DNA of 64,000 bases from Opitutaceae bacterium (GCA_028284385.1 JANQRT010000022.1:124001-188000), one strand, 5' to 3'; positions 8,024 to 17,924 are shown, counted from the stretch's first letter. A program made the numbers and translations. The notes: generated from the letters alone by a model not told the origin.

Positions 8024-10576
8024 CTAAAGCTTGGCGGAACCGTACAAGGGAGCAAAGAGCTCCTTGCGAGCCCATCCCTGCTCGCCATTGGGAAGCTCCA
8101 CTTTTTGCCATCCCAGAAACGTTTTAATAGGCAGGGCGACCGCTCCTTCGGGTAGAACCGTCTCAATCTGCTCAACCTCGAGATCAGTCGGAATCGATTT
8201 TAGCGTTCCCGACTGCTTGGCCGCCAGAACGGATGGATTCGCTAGCAAACCGTATTGTCGATGAGCCCAGTTGGCAACGAAGACGGAGGCCAGCGCCAGC
8301 ATCCCGATCGTAATGCAAACTAGTGTAGAACGTTGAGATTTGGATACATAAATAAAAATGATACCGAGCATAAGCGCGACTCCGGTAGCGTAGATGGCAT
8401 ACGTCGCCAATCGTTCCCAGTCGTAGGGAGAAAACAGGGACGCGAAGGATTCGACCGAATTGTCGGAAACGATCCGGGATAGGATAGGGTAGTAGCTTTC
8501 GCTGTTTCTCATAGCGATTCGCAGGTTCCATTTCAATTCCTTGGAATGCGGATTAATCAAGTAAGCGGAAATCCAATACGCTAAAGCCTCTCCCCATTTT
8601 TCTTGTTGAGCCGCTGCTAGGCCTAGGTTGTGGCGAACTGTCCAATTGTCCGGCTCTTCTTCCAGTTGGCTAGACCACTGCTCGGCTGCCTTTTCAAATT
8701 CGCCTTGTTCATAATAGGAGGCTCCGCTTTCCGCTTGGGCCTCCTTGGTCGTCAGGGCAAGAATTGCTAGGCCCGCAAGACAAGGAGCCCAGGCCGCAGA
8801 CGATAGAAAGCGTTTCATGGAAACGTTCGGCTTTCTGGCTGACTGCAAGGCGTCCCTAAAATCGACGATCCAATCTTCCAATGGCAATTTGCGACGGCGT
8901 CCGTAGAGGATGCTATCGGAGCCTATCCAAAGCCTTTCCCAGTTTTCAGCCTGCCTATCGATACCCTGTTTGGCGACAGCGTTCTTAACGTCTTTGGCCG
9001 ACGGTTCCTCCTCCGAGATGGCCCAGAATTTTCGAGTGGCCACCCTCCAGGCAAGCTGGACGGAGCGAAGTTTTTCCTCATTTTGGAGATCGCTCGGATT
9101 TGTTTCGGCGATCTTTTTCAACTGGACGAAAGCTTTGCGGCGATGCTTGTTGGGGTCTAGTATTAACGCCCTGAATACAGCAATGAATATCCATAAGACG
9201 AGAGGAACGATGAAAGCCCAAATGATATTGAGAAGCGGGATCCTGCCTAGCGGTGGCTGATTAGAGAACTCTCCTTCGATCGTTGCTGAAGGAATCTCGA
9301 TTGGCTTTGCGAGCAGGTTGATTCCCGACGGATCGAGATCGAGCTGATCCAGGGATAGTCCCGTTGAAAAGGCTACCTCCGATGCTTCCGTGGGAAGCGA
9401 TGGCTGGTTTGGGACTACGGTTAGAGGAGAGACCGTCACCGTTTTTTCCGGGACGATAACGGTTTCGTAGCGTCCCCCTTTCGGGTTGAAAAAGCTGAAT
9501 TCGACGGGACCCATTCTGAAATCTCCGGCTTTGGTTGGAATCAGTACGATGTCCTCAGTGAGGCTGCCTTCGAATGGAGACTCCTCTGATATCTCCTTGT
9601 TGGTATCCGGCTGAATGGCTCGAAAGCTGGTTGAGACATTGCGCGGCAGCAGGCCGATGCCCTGAGGCCAGTTTCCAGTCCCGGCGATTTTCAAAGTCCA
9701 AGTGACCGGTTCGCCTACCTGAACGGCCTCTGGCACAAGGGTCGATTCCAGAGCGAAATTGCCCACCGCTCCATCGAAAGAGCTCGGCGCCCCGGTCGGG
9801 AGATCTTTTATGCTTAGCTCCAGCGCGTTTGATTCGACGTTGTAGCTTTCAACCACATCGTCGTCGAAAATGAATCCTGGTCGACGTCCTACAACCACTG
9901 ATACGGTCTGGCGAGACTTGGGAAGCTTGCGTATCCCCGATTGGGTGGCCATCGCCTTCAAGTTGTATACAAGACCGACGTATCGATTTCCTTCATACGA
10001 AAACTCCTGTTGTTTCGGGTTTTCGAGAGGGGTCGTCACGAGACCCAATGGAGTCCATTTGGGTAGCGACAAGTCGTTCACCCGATAGCCGCGTCGTATG
10101 CCAATCACATAGCGAAGATCGAATACCTCGCCGACATAAATTTCGTCGTCGAGCGCAGTTATTTCGCTGAAAAATACCTCCTCGGCTTTCACTCCGGTGC
10201 TGCCAACCGTACCCTCGACGATTTCAAAGCTCACCTGTTCTACGGTGATGGGGCCTTTGTCCGTTTCCACTGCAAACGAAGGAATGATCGCCTGTCCCTG
10301 GCCTGAAGGAATAGCCTGGTATTGATGAATTATTTTCTGGGAGAAGCTTCCGTTGACCATATTCATGGATCGAGTCACTCCCGCAGGGCGAAGATCCAAG
10401 TTCGTCAAATTCGGCAATTCAACGTCTCCCTGAGGGGCGCAGCCCTCGAAATTCAATTGCACGCGATTCGTCTTGCCTTCCTGAAAAGTTCCTGAAGAGG
10501 GCGTCCAATAGACTTGCTGGGCCCAAGAAGTGGATACGAAAAACAATGCGAGAAAAATTACCGAAAATCTTTTCAT
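8024..10576 (-). CDS. batD: BatD-type protein fused to BatE-like TPR and SH3-like domains
   Basis: 850 residues from ATG 10576 (MKRFSVIF), chosen over a TTG nine bases upstream because it leaves a clear AAGGA ribosome site and a short gap from batC. Signal peptide to about 20; then repeated beta-sandwich BatD domains to about 430; a membrane segment (WAFIVPLVLWIFIAVF); a cytoplasmic or linker part with a second hydrophobic segment; TPR motifs (YYEQGEFEKAAEQW, NLGLAAAQQEKWGEAL) at about 605-680; two more membrane segments; and an SH3-like tail (GWQKVELPNGEQGWARKELF). BatD proteins belong to the MoxR/Bat envelope stress system. The fusion replaces separate batE. Confidence 0.8.
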   Translation of the reverse strand: MKRFSVIFLALFFVSTSWAQQVYWTPSSGTFQEGKTNRVQLNFEGCAPQGDVELPNLTNLDLRPAGVTRSMNMVNGSFSQKIIHQYQAIPSGQGQAIIPSFAVETDKGPITVEQVSFEIVEGTVGSTGVKAEEVFFSEITALDDEIYVGEVFDLRYVIGIRRGYRVNDLSLPKWTPLGLVTTPLENPKQQEFSYEGNRYVGLVYNLKAMATQSGIRKLPKSRQTVSVVVGRRPGFIFDDDVVESYNVESNALELSIKDLPTGAPSSFDGAVGNFALESTLVPEAVQVGEPVTWTLKIAGTGNWPQGIGLLPRNVSTSFRAIQPDTNKEISEESPFEGSLTEDIVLIPTKAGDFRMGPVEFSFFNPKGGRYETVIVPEKTVTVSPLTVVPNQPSLPTEASEVAFSTGLSLDQLDLDPSGINLLAKPIEIPSATIEGEFSNQPPLGRIPLLNIIWAFIVPLVLWIFIAVFRALILDPNKHRRKAFVQLKKIAETNPSDLQNEEKLRSVQLAWRVATRKFWAISEEEPSAKDVKNAVAKQGIDRQAENWERLWIGSDSILYGRRRKLPLEDWIVDFRDALQSARKPNVSMKRFLSSAAWAPCLAGLAILALTTKEAQAESGASYYEQGEFEKAAEQWSSQLEEEPDNWTVRHNLGLAAAQQEKWGEALAYWISAYLINPHSKELKWNLRIAMRNSESYYPILSRIVSDNSVESFASLFSPYDWERLATYAIYATGVALMLGIIFIYVSKSQRSTLVCITIGMLALASVFVANWAHRQYGLLANPSVLAAKQSGTLKSIPTDLEVEQIETVLPEGAVALPIKTFLGWQKVELPNGEQGWARKELFAPLYGSAKL

Positions 10577-10578
10577 AG

Positions 10579-11436
10579 TCACCAATCCTTGCGGGGCTTG
10601 TCGGGTTGTTCTTGCGGTTCTTCAGCTTGCTGTAGAAGCATATGCAGCGTCCCTGGATCGTCTTGCTTTTTAACTTGATCGAGAACTTGCCGAACCATTG
10701 CCTGGCGAGCGTTGAGAGGCTCCTTCTGTTCAGGCGTCCCTCCGATTTGCTGGGTTTCCTCCTGTTGCTTTTGGGGTTCCTGATCCAGTTGAGGCGTGCT
10801 CTCGGGCTCGTCCATTTCGCCTAGGCTTTCATTGCTCGATGGCTGCCCTTGCTGCTGTTGATCCTCTTGGCCTTGTTGCTGGTTTTGCTGCGACTGGTCT
10901 TCAGCGCCATCGTTTTGCTCCTGATCCGAATCGGACTGCTCTTGCTGTTCTTGTTGGTTCTGTTGTTCCTGATTCCGGTTTTGCTGATCGCCGCCTTGTT
11001 GACCTTGCTGATTCTCGTCTTGGTTTTCCTGATTCTGATCTTGCGATTGCTGCTGTTGATCTTGTTCAGGAGGAGGTTCTAGCAAGGCTTCCAATTGCTC
11101 GCGCAGCGCAGGCCAATCGGCATGTAGTGGATTTATGGTTTCACCTTCGTCGACTGCTTGCAAGGCGTCGTAAACCGGCGCCGGAGGGAAAGGCTGTCCT
11201 TGCTGTCTAGCTGCCATGCCTAGCTGCAGTGTCGATTGAGCGATCGATTCGAAGTCAGCTGCCGCTCTCTCGTCCTTTTCCGCTACGCCTGAAATGATCT
11301 CGCCGATAGCCGGTCCGTCCGAGGCCTGGTTCAGCGGAATCTGTTGAGCGATTGCTGAAGTTGAGATCGATATAGCAATGCAGGCGCTTGCTGTTCGAAA
11401 AGCGAAAGATATGCAATCCATTGTCCAGTTATCCAT
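10579..11436 (-). CDS. batC: BatC-like Gln-rich exported protein
   Basis: 285 residues. Signal peptide at the start (cleavage near TSAIAQQ), then about 90 ordered residues resembling BatC/TPR proteins, then an extreme Gln/Asn/Glu/Asp-rich low-complexity stretch (about 120-240) with QQGQ, NQEQQNQ and DQEQ runs. The ordered tail (QAMVRQVLDQVKKQDDPGTLHMLLQQAEE) ends the protein. Its ATG overlaps the batB stop by eight bases, and its stop lies 2 bp before batD, so translation is coupled. Assignment to BatC rests on gene order more than on residues. Confidence 0.65.
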   Translation of the reverse strand: MDNWTMDCISFAFRTASACIAISISTSAIAQQIPLNQASDGPAIGEIISGVAEKDERAAADFESIAQSTLQLGMAARQQGQPFPPAPVYDALQAVDEGETINPLHADWPALREQLEALLEPPPEQDQQQQSQDQNQENQDENQQGQQGGDQQNRNQEQQNQQEQQEQSDSDQEQNDGAEDQSQQNQQQGQEDQQQQGQPSSNESLGEMDEPESTPQLDQEPQKQQEETQQIGGTPEQKEPLNARQAMVRQVLDQVKKQDDPGTLHMLLQQAEEPQEQPDKPRKDW

Positions 11437-12460
11437 TGGCTTTTTGCAGATTTATGGTTCTCGCTTTTGGTAGGGAAGGAAATTCTCGATACAGGGAAAC
11501 AAGAAGAAAAAGAAGACCGGGACAGAGGAAATATTGGTAACGTTCGACGCGGAATACCTGGGAGGTGGTTCCCGTCTCTCCCGCTTTTCCTTTTTTCACG
11601 GTGTCTTCGATAAGCTGAGCTAGATCGACCCACACGTTGGCTTCCTGGTAGACGCCATTGGATTGACTCGCCAGGGCCTGCAGCGTTTTCGCCTCTAGTT
11701 TGGTCAATACGACCGCGCCCTGTTCGTCTTTGTGATAGCCGCCCGATCCATCGGGGATCAGTCCGCCTTGTGTAGTTCCAAAGCCAAGACATATCGCTTT
11801 AACGTTCTGCTCCTTCATTTCCTCGATCGATTCCTGCCAGGAACTATCCAGGCTTTCGCCATCGCTAATGACGATGAGGAAGCGATCAGCCATGCCATCC
11901 GATTGCTCGAAGGAGTCGAGAGCCGTGGCGATCATCGCCTCGTAGTTAGTACCTCCTTGAGGAACGAACGAGGGATTCAGATCTTTGAGAAATCCTCTTA
12001 GAATCTGGTAGTCGGGGCTCATGGGGCTTTGTAGAAAGGCGGTGCCGGCAAAGACGATCAGACCGACGCTCTCTCCGGCTAGACTGTCAAGGAGACTGCC
12101 TACTACGATCTTCGCCCTTTCTAGTCGATTCGGTTTGATGTCCTCAGCCAGCATGCTCTTCGACAGGTCCATGGCGATGATGACCTCGCGCGAACGCTTT
12201 CGCAAATCGCGTTGAATCTCTCCCCATTGCGGGCGAGCCATGGCGATTACCACGAGTACTAGCCCAAGGTAGAAAAACCATTTAGACGTTTCGGTAAACC
12301 TTGCCTTTGAAAGACTGATGCCGCCAAAGCTGGCTTGAGCTCTTGCCGCTTTGGGGAGGTCGCTTTTAGACTGCGATCGTTTTTTGGATACAAGCGACCA
12401 GAGCAAACCCAGCATCGGGATGACCAGAGCGTAAAGCCAGAGTTCGTTCCCGAATTTCAT
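11429..12460 (-). CDS. batB: BatB-like membrane VWA-domain protein
   Basis: 343 residues. Two N-terminal membrane segments (about 8-25 and 60-78), then a von Willebrand A domain with the MIDAS motif DLSKSMLAEDIKPNRL, IVFAGTAFLQSPMS and SDGESLD; a last membrane segment near FLCPGLLFLLVSLY. The MIDAS DxSxS is intact, so metal-dependent binding is likely. It overlaps batA by 4 bases (ATGA). The Bat system is tied to envelope stress and oxygen tolerance in Bacteroidetes; the partner here is unknown. Confidence 0.85.
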   Translation of the reverse strand: MKFGNELWLYALVIPMLGLLWSLVSKKRSQSKSDLPKAARAQASFGGISLSKARFTETSKWFFYLGLVLVVIAMARPQWGEIQRDLRKRSREVIIAMDLSKSMLAEDIKPNRLERAKIVVGSLLDSLAGESVGLIVFAGTAFLQSPMSPDYQILRGFLKDLNPSFVPQGGTNYEAMIATALDSFEQSDGMADRFLIVISDGESLDSSWQESIEEMKEQNVKAICLGFGTTQGGLIPDGSGGYHKDEQGAVVLTKLEAKTLQALASQSNGVYQEANVWVDLAQLIEDTVKKGKAGETGTTSQVFRVERYQYFLCPGLLFLLVSLYREFPSLPKARTINLQKANG

Positions 12461-13473
12461 GAGAGACCTTCCTTTCGCGTCGCCGCTGTTAAGCCAGTGG
12501 CGATAAAAAGAATGATGCCCGCGCTCATGGCAAAGTAGGGGAAGAGTTCGGTGGTCACGCTGAACTGGGTCGACTCGAACTCCACTTTGCTTGTCTCGTC
12601 GATTTTATTGAAAGCGGACTTGATGGTATTCGAATTATCGGCCCGAAAATACTCTCCGTTGGTCATGCGAGCGATTTCCTTAAGCGTTCGCTCGTCCATG
12701 CGGCTGGGAACGCGTCGAGAGCCGATGCGTTCGTTTCGCTCGTTGAAGATCGGCTGAGTTACTAGGCCGTTGCGTCCCGCTCCAACGGTGAAGACGCGAA
12801 TGCTTTCATCTCTAGCGATTTCCGCTGCGGCAATCGGTTCCATCACTCCGGCCGTATTTTCCCCGTCTGTCAGAAGGATGGCAAAGGCTCCTTCGCGTTC
12901 GCCATCTCGCTCTTTGGATCCTTCCAGTAGTCGCGCGATGGCTACAGCTAGACCATCCCCGATAGCGGTTCCATCCTCAATCAGACCAGGTCGCAGGCGA
13001 TCCGTCTGCCTCGCCAGCCAACGATGATCGAAAGTCAAGGGAGCGACGGTGTAGGCTCGACCTGAAAAGGCGACCAGACCGATGCGATCATGCTCACGGT
13101 TTTCAATAAACGCATTGAGAACCGGCTTGACGGCCTGCAGACGATTGATCCGCTTCAATCCGTCCTTATAATCTTCATACAGCATGGAGCTCGACAGATC
13201 GAGCGCGAGGATGATGTCGTAGCCCTTGCTCTTGGTCTGCCGTTCGAATTCCAGAATCTGTGGTCGTGCCAGAGCGATGATCACCAAGGCTGCTCCCAGG
13301 AAAGCCAGGAACGCGATCACTCTTAAATCCCCTCCGATAGAAGCGCGCTTCCACGATCCTGCGAATGGAAACACGATAGCCGAAGCGGCTCTTCGGCCGC
13401 GTAGCCAGGCGACGATTGGCAGCACTAGAAGGGCTGCCAGCCACCAGGGATCGACTAGTCGTATTTCATCCAT
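12457..13473 (-). CDS. batA: BatA-like membrane VWA-domain protein
   Basis: 338 residues from ATG 13473 (MDEIRLVDPWWL), the typical Bat start; a longer in-frame start at 13548 would overlap the DUF58 gene. Membrane segments at about 8-24 and 50-70, VWA domain with DLSSSMLYEDYKDGLKRI (MIDAS DxSxS), GLVAFSGRAYTVAPLT and LTDGENTAG, then a C-terminal membrane segment (FAMSAGIILFIATGL). Lies 4 bp after the DUF58 gene and overlaps batB. Probably forms a membrane complex with BatB. Confidence 0.85.
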   Translation of the reverse strand: MDEIRLVDPWWLAALLVLPIVAWLRGRRAASAIVFPFAGSWKRASIGGDLRVIAFLAFLGAALVIIALARPQILEFERQTKSKGYDIILALDLSSSMLYEDYKDGLKRINRLQAVKPVLNAFIENREHDRIGLVAFSGRAYTVAPLTFDHRWLARQTDRLRPGLIEDGTAIGDGLAVAIARLLEGSKERDGEREGAFAILLTDGENTAGVMEPIAAAEIARDESIRVFTVGAGRNGLVTQPIFNERNERIGSRRVPSRMDERTLKEIARMTNGEYFRADNSNTIKSAFNKIDETSKVEFESTQFSVTTELFPYFAMSAGIILFIATGLTAATRKEGLS

Positions 13474-13477
13474 GGCT

Positions 13478-14401
13478 CTAACCTTTTCCGAAGCGACGAA
13501 TGCGTTTATGAAACAGCTGCACGATGGCGTCGAGGGCGTCTTCGCCAACTTTTAGCGTGAGCTGGTCCGAATTAAGCGGAAACAAAGTCTGGAATTGCTC
13601 GTCGCGACTACGTATCCATTTTGCTTGGGCATTGCGTTGAGCGGCTGATGAGCCGGAAAGCGTGTAGAGCGATCCGGACAGGGGATCGAAAACGGTGCCG
13701 GTTCCTTTGTGTGGCAATTCTCGTTCCCATGGATCTTCGATGCGAAAGCCGACCGGCTGATAGCGTTTGCGCAACACGTTCCAGACTTCGGGAGCGGGGC
13801 GTTCAGGAAAATCGCCAAGCCAGACGAAAATACTGTGTCGCGGAGCCGCTTTCACCAGATACTTCCAGGGAATCTGGGCTTCCTGCTCGCCGAGTAGATC
13901 AGGCGCCGGTTTCGCGTGCAGACTGGCGGCGGTATGAAGAATGCGACTACGGCCGTTTGCCGATTTCGTAAAGTGGTAGCCTTGCGGGTTCGCGTAACAG
14001 AGAGAGACACGGTCGCCGTTGACTGCGCTTAGCAGCATTAGCAAATTGGCTAGTTCCAAAAGGCCTTCCCGTTTCGATTTTTCGCCGGAGCCGAATTGAA
14101 GCGATGGCGTGTCCTCGAAGAGAAGCAGAAGTTGGATTTCCCGTTCTTCGACAAACTTCTTTCGATACGGTTCTCCAAGCCGGGCAGTTACATTCCAATC
14201 AATGTCGCGAACGTCGTCTCCAAATTCGTATTTAACGACTTGATCGAATTCCATTCCCTTGCCGCGAAAGGACGATTTGTATTCGCCGCTCAATACGCTT
14301 TCAACGGCATGCCGCACTCGCCACTCCAGTTTCCTCAGCATGGCGATTGATGAAGAGATATTCGATGCTGTATCCGAATTTCGCTTATCGAGTACTGGCA
14401 T
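13478..14401 (-). CDS. DUF58 protein of the MoxR/Bat operon
   Basis: 307 residues, soluble. The family signature is seen as GEYKSSFRGKGMEFDQVVKYEFGDDVRDIDWNVTAR (positions about 40-75), then FVEEREIQLLLLFEDTPSLQFG, the VWA-like core. DUF58 proteins nearly always sit between moxR and Bat VWA genes, as here, and are thought to link the ATPase to the membrane complex. Gap to moxR is 33 bp. Confidence 0.85.
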   Translation of the reverse strand: MPVLDKRNSDTASNISSSIAMLRKLEWRVRHAVESVLSGEYKSSFRGKGMEFDQVVKYEFGDDVRDIDWNVTARLGEPYRKKFVEEREIQLLLLFEDTPSLQFGSGEKSKREGLLELANLLMLLSAVNGDRVSLCYANPQGYHFTKSANGRSRILHTAASLHAKPAPDLLGEQEAQIPWKYLVKAAPRHSIFVWLGDFPERPAPEVWNVLRKRYQPVGFRIEDPWERELPHKGTGTVFDPLSGSLYTLSGSSAAQRNAQAKWIRSRDEQFQTLFPLNSDQLTLKVGEDALDAIVQLFHKRIRRFGKG

Positions 14402-14434
14402 TGTTTCCCTGCAAAATGTACCGCCCGTTTTTCC

Positions 14435-15400
14435 CTACTTCGCAACCAGTCCGCCGGGCACTGGAGTGGTGTCGATGATCAGTTTCAAGGCTTGATCGGC
14501 CGTCACTTCTTCGGCCTCCGCCTCGTAGGTCAGGCCTACACGATGGCGCATCGCGTCGAGAAACACTTCCTTGATGATCGATGGACTGACGTGATCCATG
14601 CCGCGTAGCCAGGCAAGAGCGCGACCGGCCTGGTAGAGGCTTATCGACGCTCGGGGAGAGGCTCCGTAGGAAAGATAGCGTTCCTCTGGTCGATCTCCGG
14701 CCGCCATGCGTCGGGTCGCGCGAACCAGCTTCAGCACGTAGTCTTGAATTTCTTCGGAAACATGAACCTGGTCCACGTTTTGTCGAATTTCCAGCAACTC
14801 CTCTCCGGACGATACCGCTTGAAGCTCTGGTTGTTGGGTCACTTGCCCCCAACGTCGCATCATCTCTCTTTCTTCCTGCTCATGAGGATAGTCGACGAGG
14901 AGTTTGAATAGAAAGCGGTCACGCTGGGCTTCGGGTAGCGGGTAGGTGCCTTCCTGTTCGACCGGATTCTGAGTGGCCATGACGAAGAATGGCTTGGGCA
15001 GGGACTGGGTTTCGCCGCCAATGGTCACCTGCTTTTCCTGCATCGCTTCTAAAAGGGCGCTTTGCACTTTGGCTGGCGCTCGGTTGATTTCGTCAGCCAG
15101 TACCAGATTGGCGAAAACGGGTCCTCGGTGGGGTACGAATTGACCGCTTTGAGGATTGAAAACCATGGTGCCGACCACGTCGCTCGGCAGGAGGTCGGGA
15201 GTGAATTGAATCCGTTCGAATTGAATGCCGAGAGCGGTGCCTAGGCTTTTGATGAGAAGCGTCTTAGCCAGTCCAGGCATGCCTTCGAGCAACACATGTC
15301 CATTCGCCAAAAGCGCGACCAGCATTCGCTCTATGACCTCTTCCTGCCCCAGGACCGCCTTGCCGATTTCGTTTCGAATTCGCTCAGACCAATTATTCAT
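14435..15400 (-). CDS. moxR: MoxR-family AAA+ ATPase
   Basis: 321 residues from ATG 15400 (MNNWSERIRNEIG); an in-frame TTG at 15445 could add 15 residues but has no better ribosome site. Walker A GMPGLAKT, Walker B LVLADEINRAPAKVQ, sensor FFVMATQNPVEQEGTYPLPEAQRDRF: all intact. MoxR ATPases act as chaperones for VWA-domain complexes, in agreement with the four downstream genes. First gene of the Bat cluster, 137 bp after dxs. Confidence 0.88.
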   Translation of the reverse strand: MNNWSERIRNEIGKAVLGQEEVIERMLVALLANGHVLLEGMPGLAKTLLIKSLGTALGIQFERIQFTPDLLPSDVVGTMVFNPQSGQFVPHRGPVFANLVLADEINRAPAKVQSALLEAMQEKQVTIGGETQSLPKPFFVMATQNPVEQEGTYPLPEAQRDRFLFKLLVDYPHEQEEREMMRRWGQVTQQPELQAVSSGEELLEIRQNVDQVHVSEEIQDYVLKLVRATRRMAAGDRPEERYLSYGASPRASISLYQAGRALAWLRGMDHVSPSIIKEVFLDAMRHRVGLTYEAEAEEVTADQALKLIIDTTPVPGGLVAK

Positions 15401-15537
15401 TCGATTTTGATTAGGATCAATTGCTTGCAAGCCCCTGATTTCCAAGGGCTGACGAAAAAATCAAACCAGCCGCGATTGACCGCGAAATCAAGACATTGTT
15501 TCGACGCTTTGCTCCTAAAAAGGGTCCAACGCCCGAG

Positions 15538-17460
15538 TCAAACATTCAACGGCGCGATATGCAGCCTTTTGCGGATGCCGGAAAGCATGGCTTCTCTGGA
15601 TAATCCGTTCGCTTCCCGCAATGCGGTAACGCTGGTGCCATGCTCGATAAACTTGTCAGGCCAACCTATGCGAAACAGGGAAGCGTTGGAGTCCGCATCC
15701 ATCAACGTTTCGGCGATCGCGCTGCCAAGGCCGCCCTTCAAGACTCCATCTTCCATACTCACGATCAGTCGACTGAGCTTGGCGTTTTCCAAAAGCAATT
15801 CTGTATCCAAAGGTTTGATAAATCGCGCATTTACTACTCCCGCATCGACGTCGTCTTCAGCCCGGAGCTGATCGCTGATTTCCAAAGCGTCTTGCACCAT
15901 GGGTCCTAAAGCCCAAATGGTCAGGTCGCTTCCTTCGCGTATCGTTTCCGCTTTCCCGACGGGCAAGAGTTTGGGTCTCGTCTTTATGCTAACTCCTTGA
16001 GCGGCTCCTCGTGGATAGCGAATGAAAGCCGGCAGCCTTTGATTCAAAGCGGTATGCATCATATCGACCAGCTCGTCCTCGTTTTTCGGCTGCATGGATA
16101 CGGCATTGGGAATGCAGCGAATGTAGGCGATGTCGAAGAGGCCATGGTGGGTAGGACCGTCGTTAGGCGAGAGACCGGCTCGGTCCATGCAGAAGACTAC
16201 CGGGAGTTTTTGGATACAAACGTCATGAATGAGCTGATCGAAGGCTCGCTGCAGAAACGTCGAATAGATGGCGCAAACCGGTCGAAATCCTTTGGTGGCC
16301 ATGCCAGCGGCGAAGAGAACCGCATGTTCCTCCGCTATCCCGACATCGTAGAATTGATCGGGCAACTCTTTCTCCAAATGGATGAGCCCGGTCCCGGAAG
16401 GCATGGCTCCGGTAATGCCGATGATGTTCTTGTCCTTCTTGGCGAAGCGAGTGATGGCTTTTCCGAATACGTCCTGATAATTTGGAGGCGCCCCCTGGGC
16501 TTTAGGTTTCGATCGACCTGACTCCACATCGAAAGCAGAGGTGCCGTGCATTCTTTCGGAATGCTGGAGAGCCGGTTTATAGCCCTTTCCTTTCTTCGTC
16601 ACAACGTGCAGGAGAATCGGTTCGTCCGAATCGCGGGCGAACTCCAGATTCTTGAGAAGAGCGTCCAAGTCGTGGCCGTCAATTGGGCCCATGTAGCGAA
16701 CCCCATACTTTTCGAAGAGAGAGGAGGGGAGGACGATGCTCTTCCAGCCTTTTTCCGCTTTCTGGCCGATCTTGATTAGCTGTTCGCCGCCTGGCACTTT
16801 GTTCAGCAAGGTGCCCACGTCGTGATGAAGCCGATTGTAAATAGGATTGGTCAGCAGCTCATTGAGGTATCTTGAAATAGCGCCGACGTTTTTGGAGATC
16901 GACCACTCGTTATCGTTGATCACGATAATCAGCCGTTTTGTGGCGCTGGTCACGTTATTCAGGGCTTCCATGGTGATCCCGCAAGTCAGCGAAGCGTCCC
17001 CGCAGATAGCGACCACATGCTCCTTCGTTCCTCTCTGATCTCTGGCGGCAGCCATGCCGAGAGCTGCTGAAAGAGCGGTGCCTGCATGACCCGCTCCAAA
17101 AGCGTCGTGCTCACTTTCTTCACGAGCCAGAAATCCGCTATAGCCTTCGCTGCTTCGGATCCTGTCGAACTTCTCGTCCAAACGCCCGGTCAGGAGCTTG
17201 TGCACGTAGCCCTGATGGGACGTGTCGAAAACGAACTGATCTTCTGGCGAATCGAAAACCAGATGGAGGGCCAGAGTGAGCTCGACGACTCCTAGATTGG
17301 GACCCAAATGGCCGCCGCTTACGGAAGTGACGGTGATAAGCTTATTGCGAATCTCCTCGCACAGCTGGGTGAGCTGGCCCTTTTCCAACCGCTTTAGGTC
17401 TGTCGGATTTTCGATTCCCTCTAGCAAGGGATAGGCGTTTTGTGGTTCCTGATGCTTCAA
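15538..17460 (-). CDS. dxs: 1-deoxy-D-xylulose-5-phosphate synthase
   Basis: 640 residues, the usual length. It joins pyruvate and glyceraldehyde-3-phosphate in the first step of the MEP isoprenoid pathway, using thiamine diphosphate. Seen: SVSGGHLGPNLGVVELT at the N-terminus, the ThDP motif GDASLTCGITMEALNN...NDNEWSIS, GPIDGHDLDALL, IAEEHAVLFAAGMA and the transketolase C-terminal domain with MEDGVLKGGLGSAI. It follows xseB on the same strand after 69 bp, a common xseB-dxs pairing in bacteria (ispA is not present here). Confidence 0.95.
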   Translation of the reverse strand: MKHQEPQNAYPLLEGIENPTDLKRLEKGQLTQLCEEIRNKLITVTSVSGGHLGPNLGVVELTLALHLVFDSPEDQFVFDTSHQGYVHKLLTGRLDEKFDRIRSSEGYSGFLAREESEHDAFGAGHAGTALSAALGMAAARDQRGTKEHVVAICGDASLTCGITMEALNNVTSATKRLIIVINDNEWSISKNVGAISRYLNELLTNPIYNRLHHDVGTLLNKVPGGEQLIKIGQKAEKGWKSIVLPSSLFEKYGVRYMGPIDGHDLDALLKNLEFARDSDEPILLHVVTKKGKGYKPALQHSERMHGTSAFDVESGRSKPKAQGAPPNYQDVFGKAITRFAKKDKNIIGITGAMPSGTGLIHLEKELPDQFYDVGIAEEHAVLFAAGMATKGFRPVCAIYSTFLQRAFDQLIHDVCIQKLPVVFCMDRAGLSPNDGPTHHGLFDIAYIRCIPNAVSMQPKNEDELVDMMHTALNQRLPAFIRYPRGAAQGVSIKTRPKLLPVGKAETIREGSDLTIWALGPMVQDALEISDQLRAEDDVDAGVVNARFIKPLDTELLLENAKLSRLIVSMEDGVLKGGLGSAIAETLMDADSNASLFRIGWPDKFIEHGTSVTALREANGLSREAMLSGIRKRLHIAPLNV

Positions 17461-17529
17461 TGAACTTATGGAGTGAAACGGCTAAATGAAGCCATTGGCA
17501 GAAACTTGTCTACTCTTTAGCTTGGGGTT

Positions 17530-17778
17530 TTATTGGTTGTCGGGGTCAAAATCCTCGAATTCGGGATTTTCGTCATCCGCATTTCTAAGCTTTTGGATCT
17601 TGAGCTCGGCTTCCTTGAGTTTCGCCTCGCATTTTTTCACTAGAGCTGAACCGGATTCGTACTTTTTCAGCAGTTCTTCAAGGGGCAGATCGCCGCTTTC
17701 CATTTCCTCCACCAGAGCTTCCAACTTCTCTAGTCCCTGCTCGAAAGAGAGATTCTCGTTCTTCTTAGCCTTACTCAC
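17530..17778 (-). CDS. xseB: Exodeoxyribonuclease VII small subunit
   Basis: 82 residues from GTG 17778, the usual size; the open frame extends to 17856 but the extra residues are not XseB-like. The helical-hairpin core is typical: LSFEQGLEKLEALVEEMESGDLPLEELLKKYESG, then LVKKCEAKLKEAELKIQKL. XseB binds XseA to form the single-strand DNA nuclease; xseA is not in this window. Start choice is uncertain because no strong ribosome site is seen. Confidence 0.85.
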   Translation of the reverse strand: MSKAKKNENLSFEQGLEKLEALVEEMESGDLPLEELLKKYESGSALVKKCEAKLKEAELKIQKLRNADDENPEFEDFDPDNQ

Positions 17779-17924
17779 TAGAAGACAATATGGCTTCTCT
17801 TTTTCGCATTTCAAGGAATGAACGGAGCTAAATTTTAAAACGAGCCGTCCTCCCAACCATTTAAATTGGTTGAGTCAACTCGGCGCTCGACAGGCGGAGC
17901 GAATGAGTGATTTAGTCCTTGGCC

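Noticed and set aside
10839..11210. Long plus-strand ORFs opposite batC
   Set aside because: They are the complement of the Gln-rich low-complexity codons, giving artificial Leu-rich or Ala-rich reading frames.
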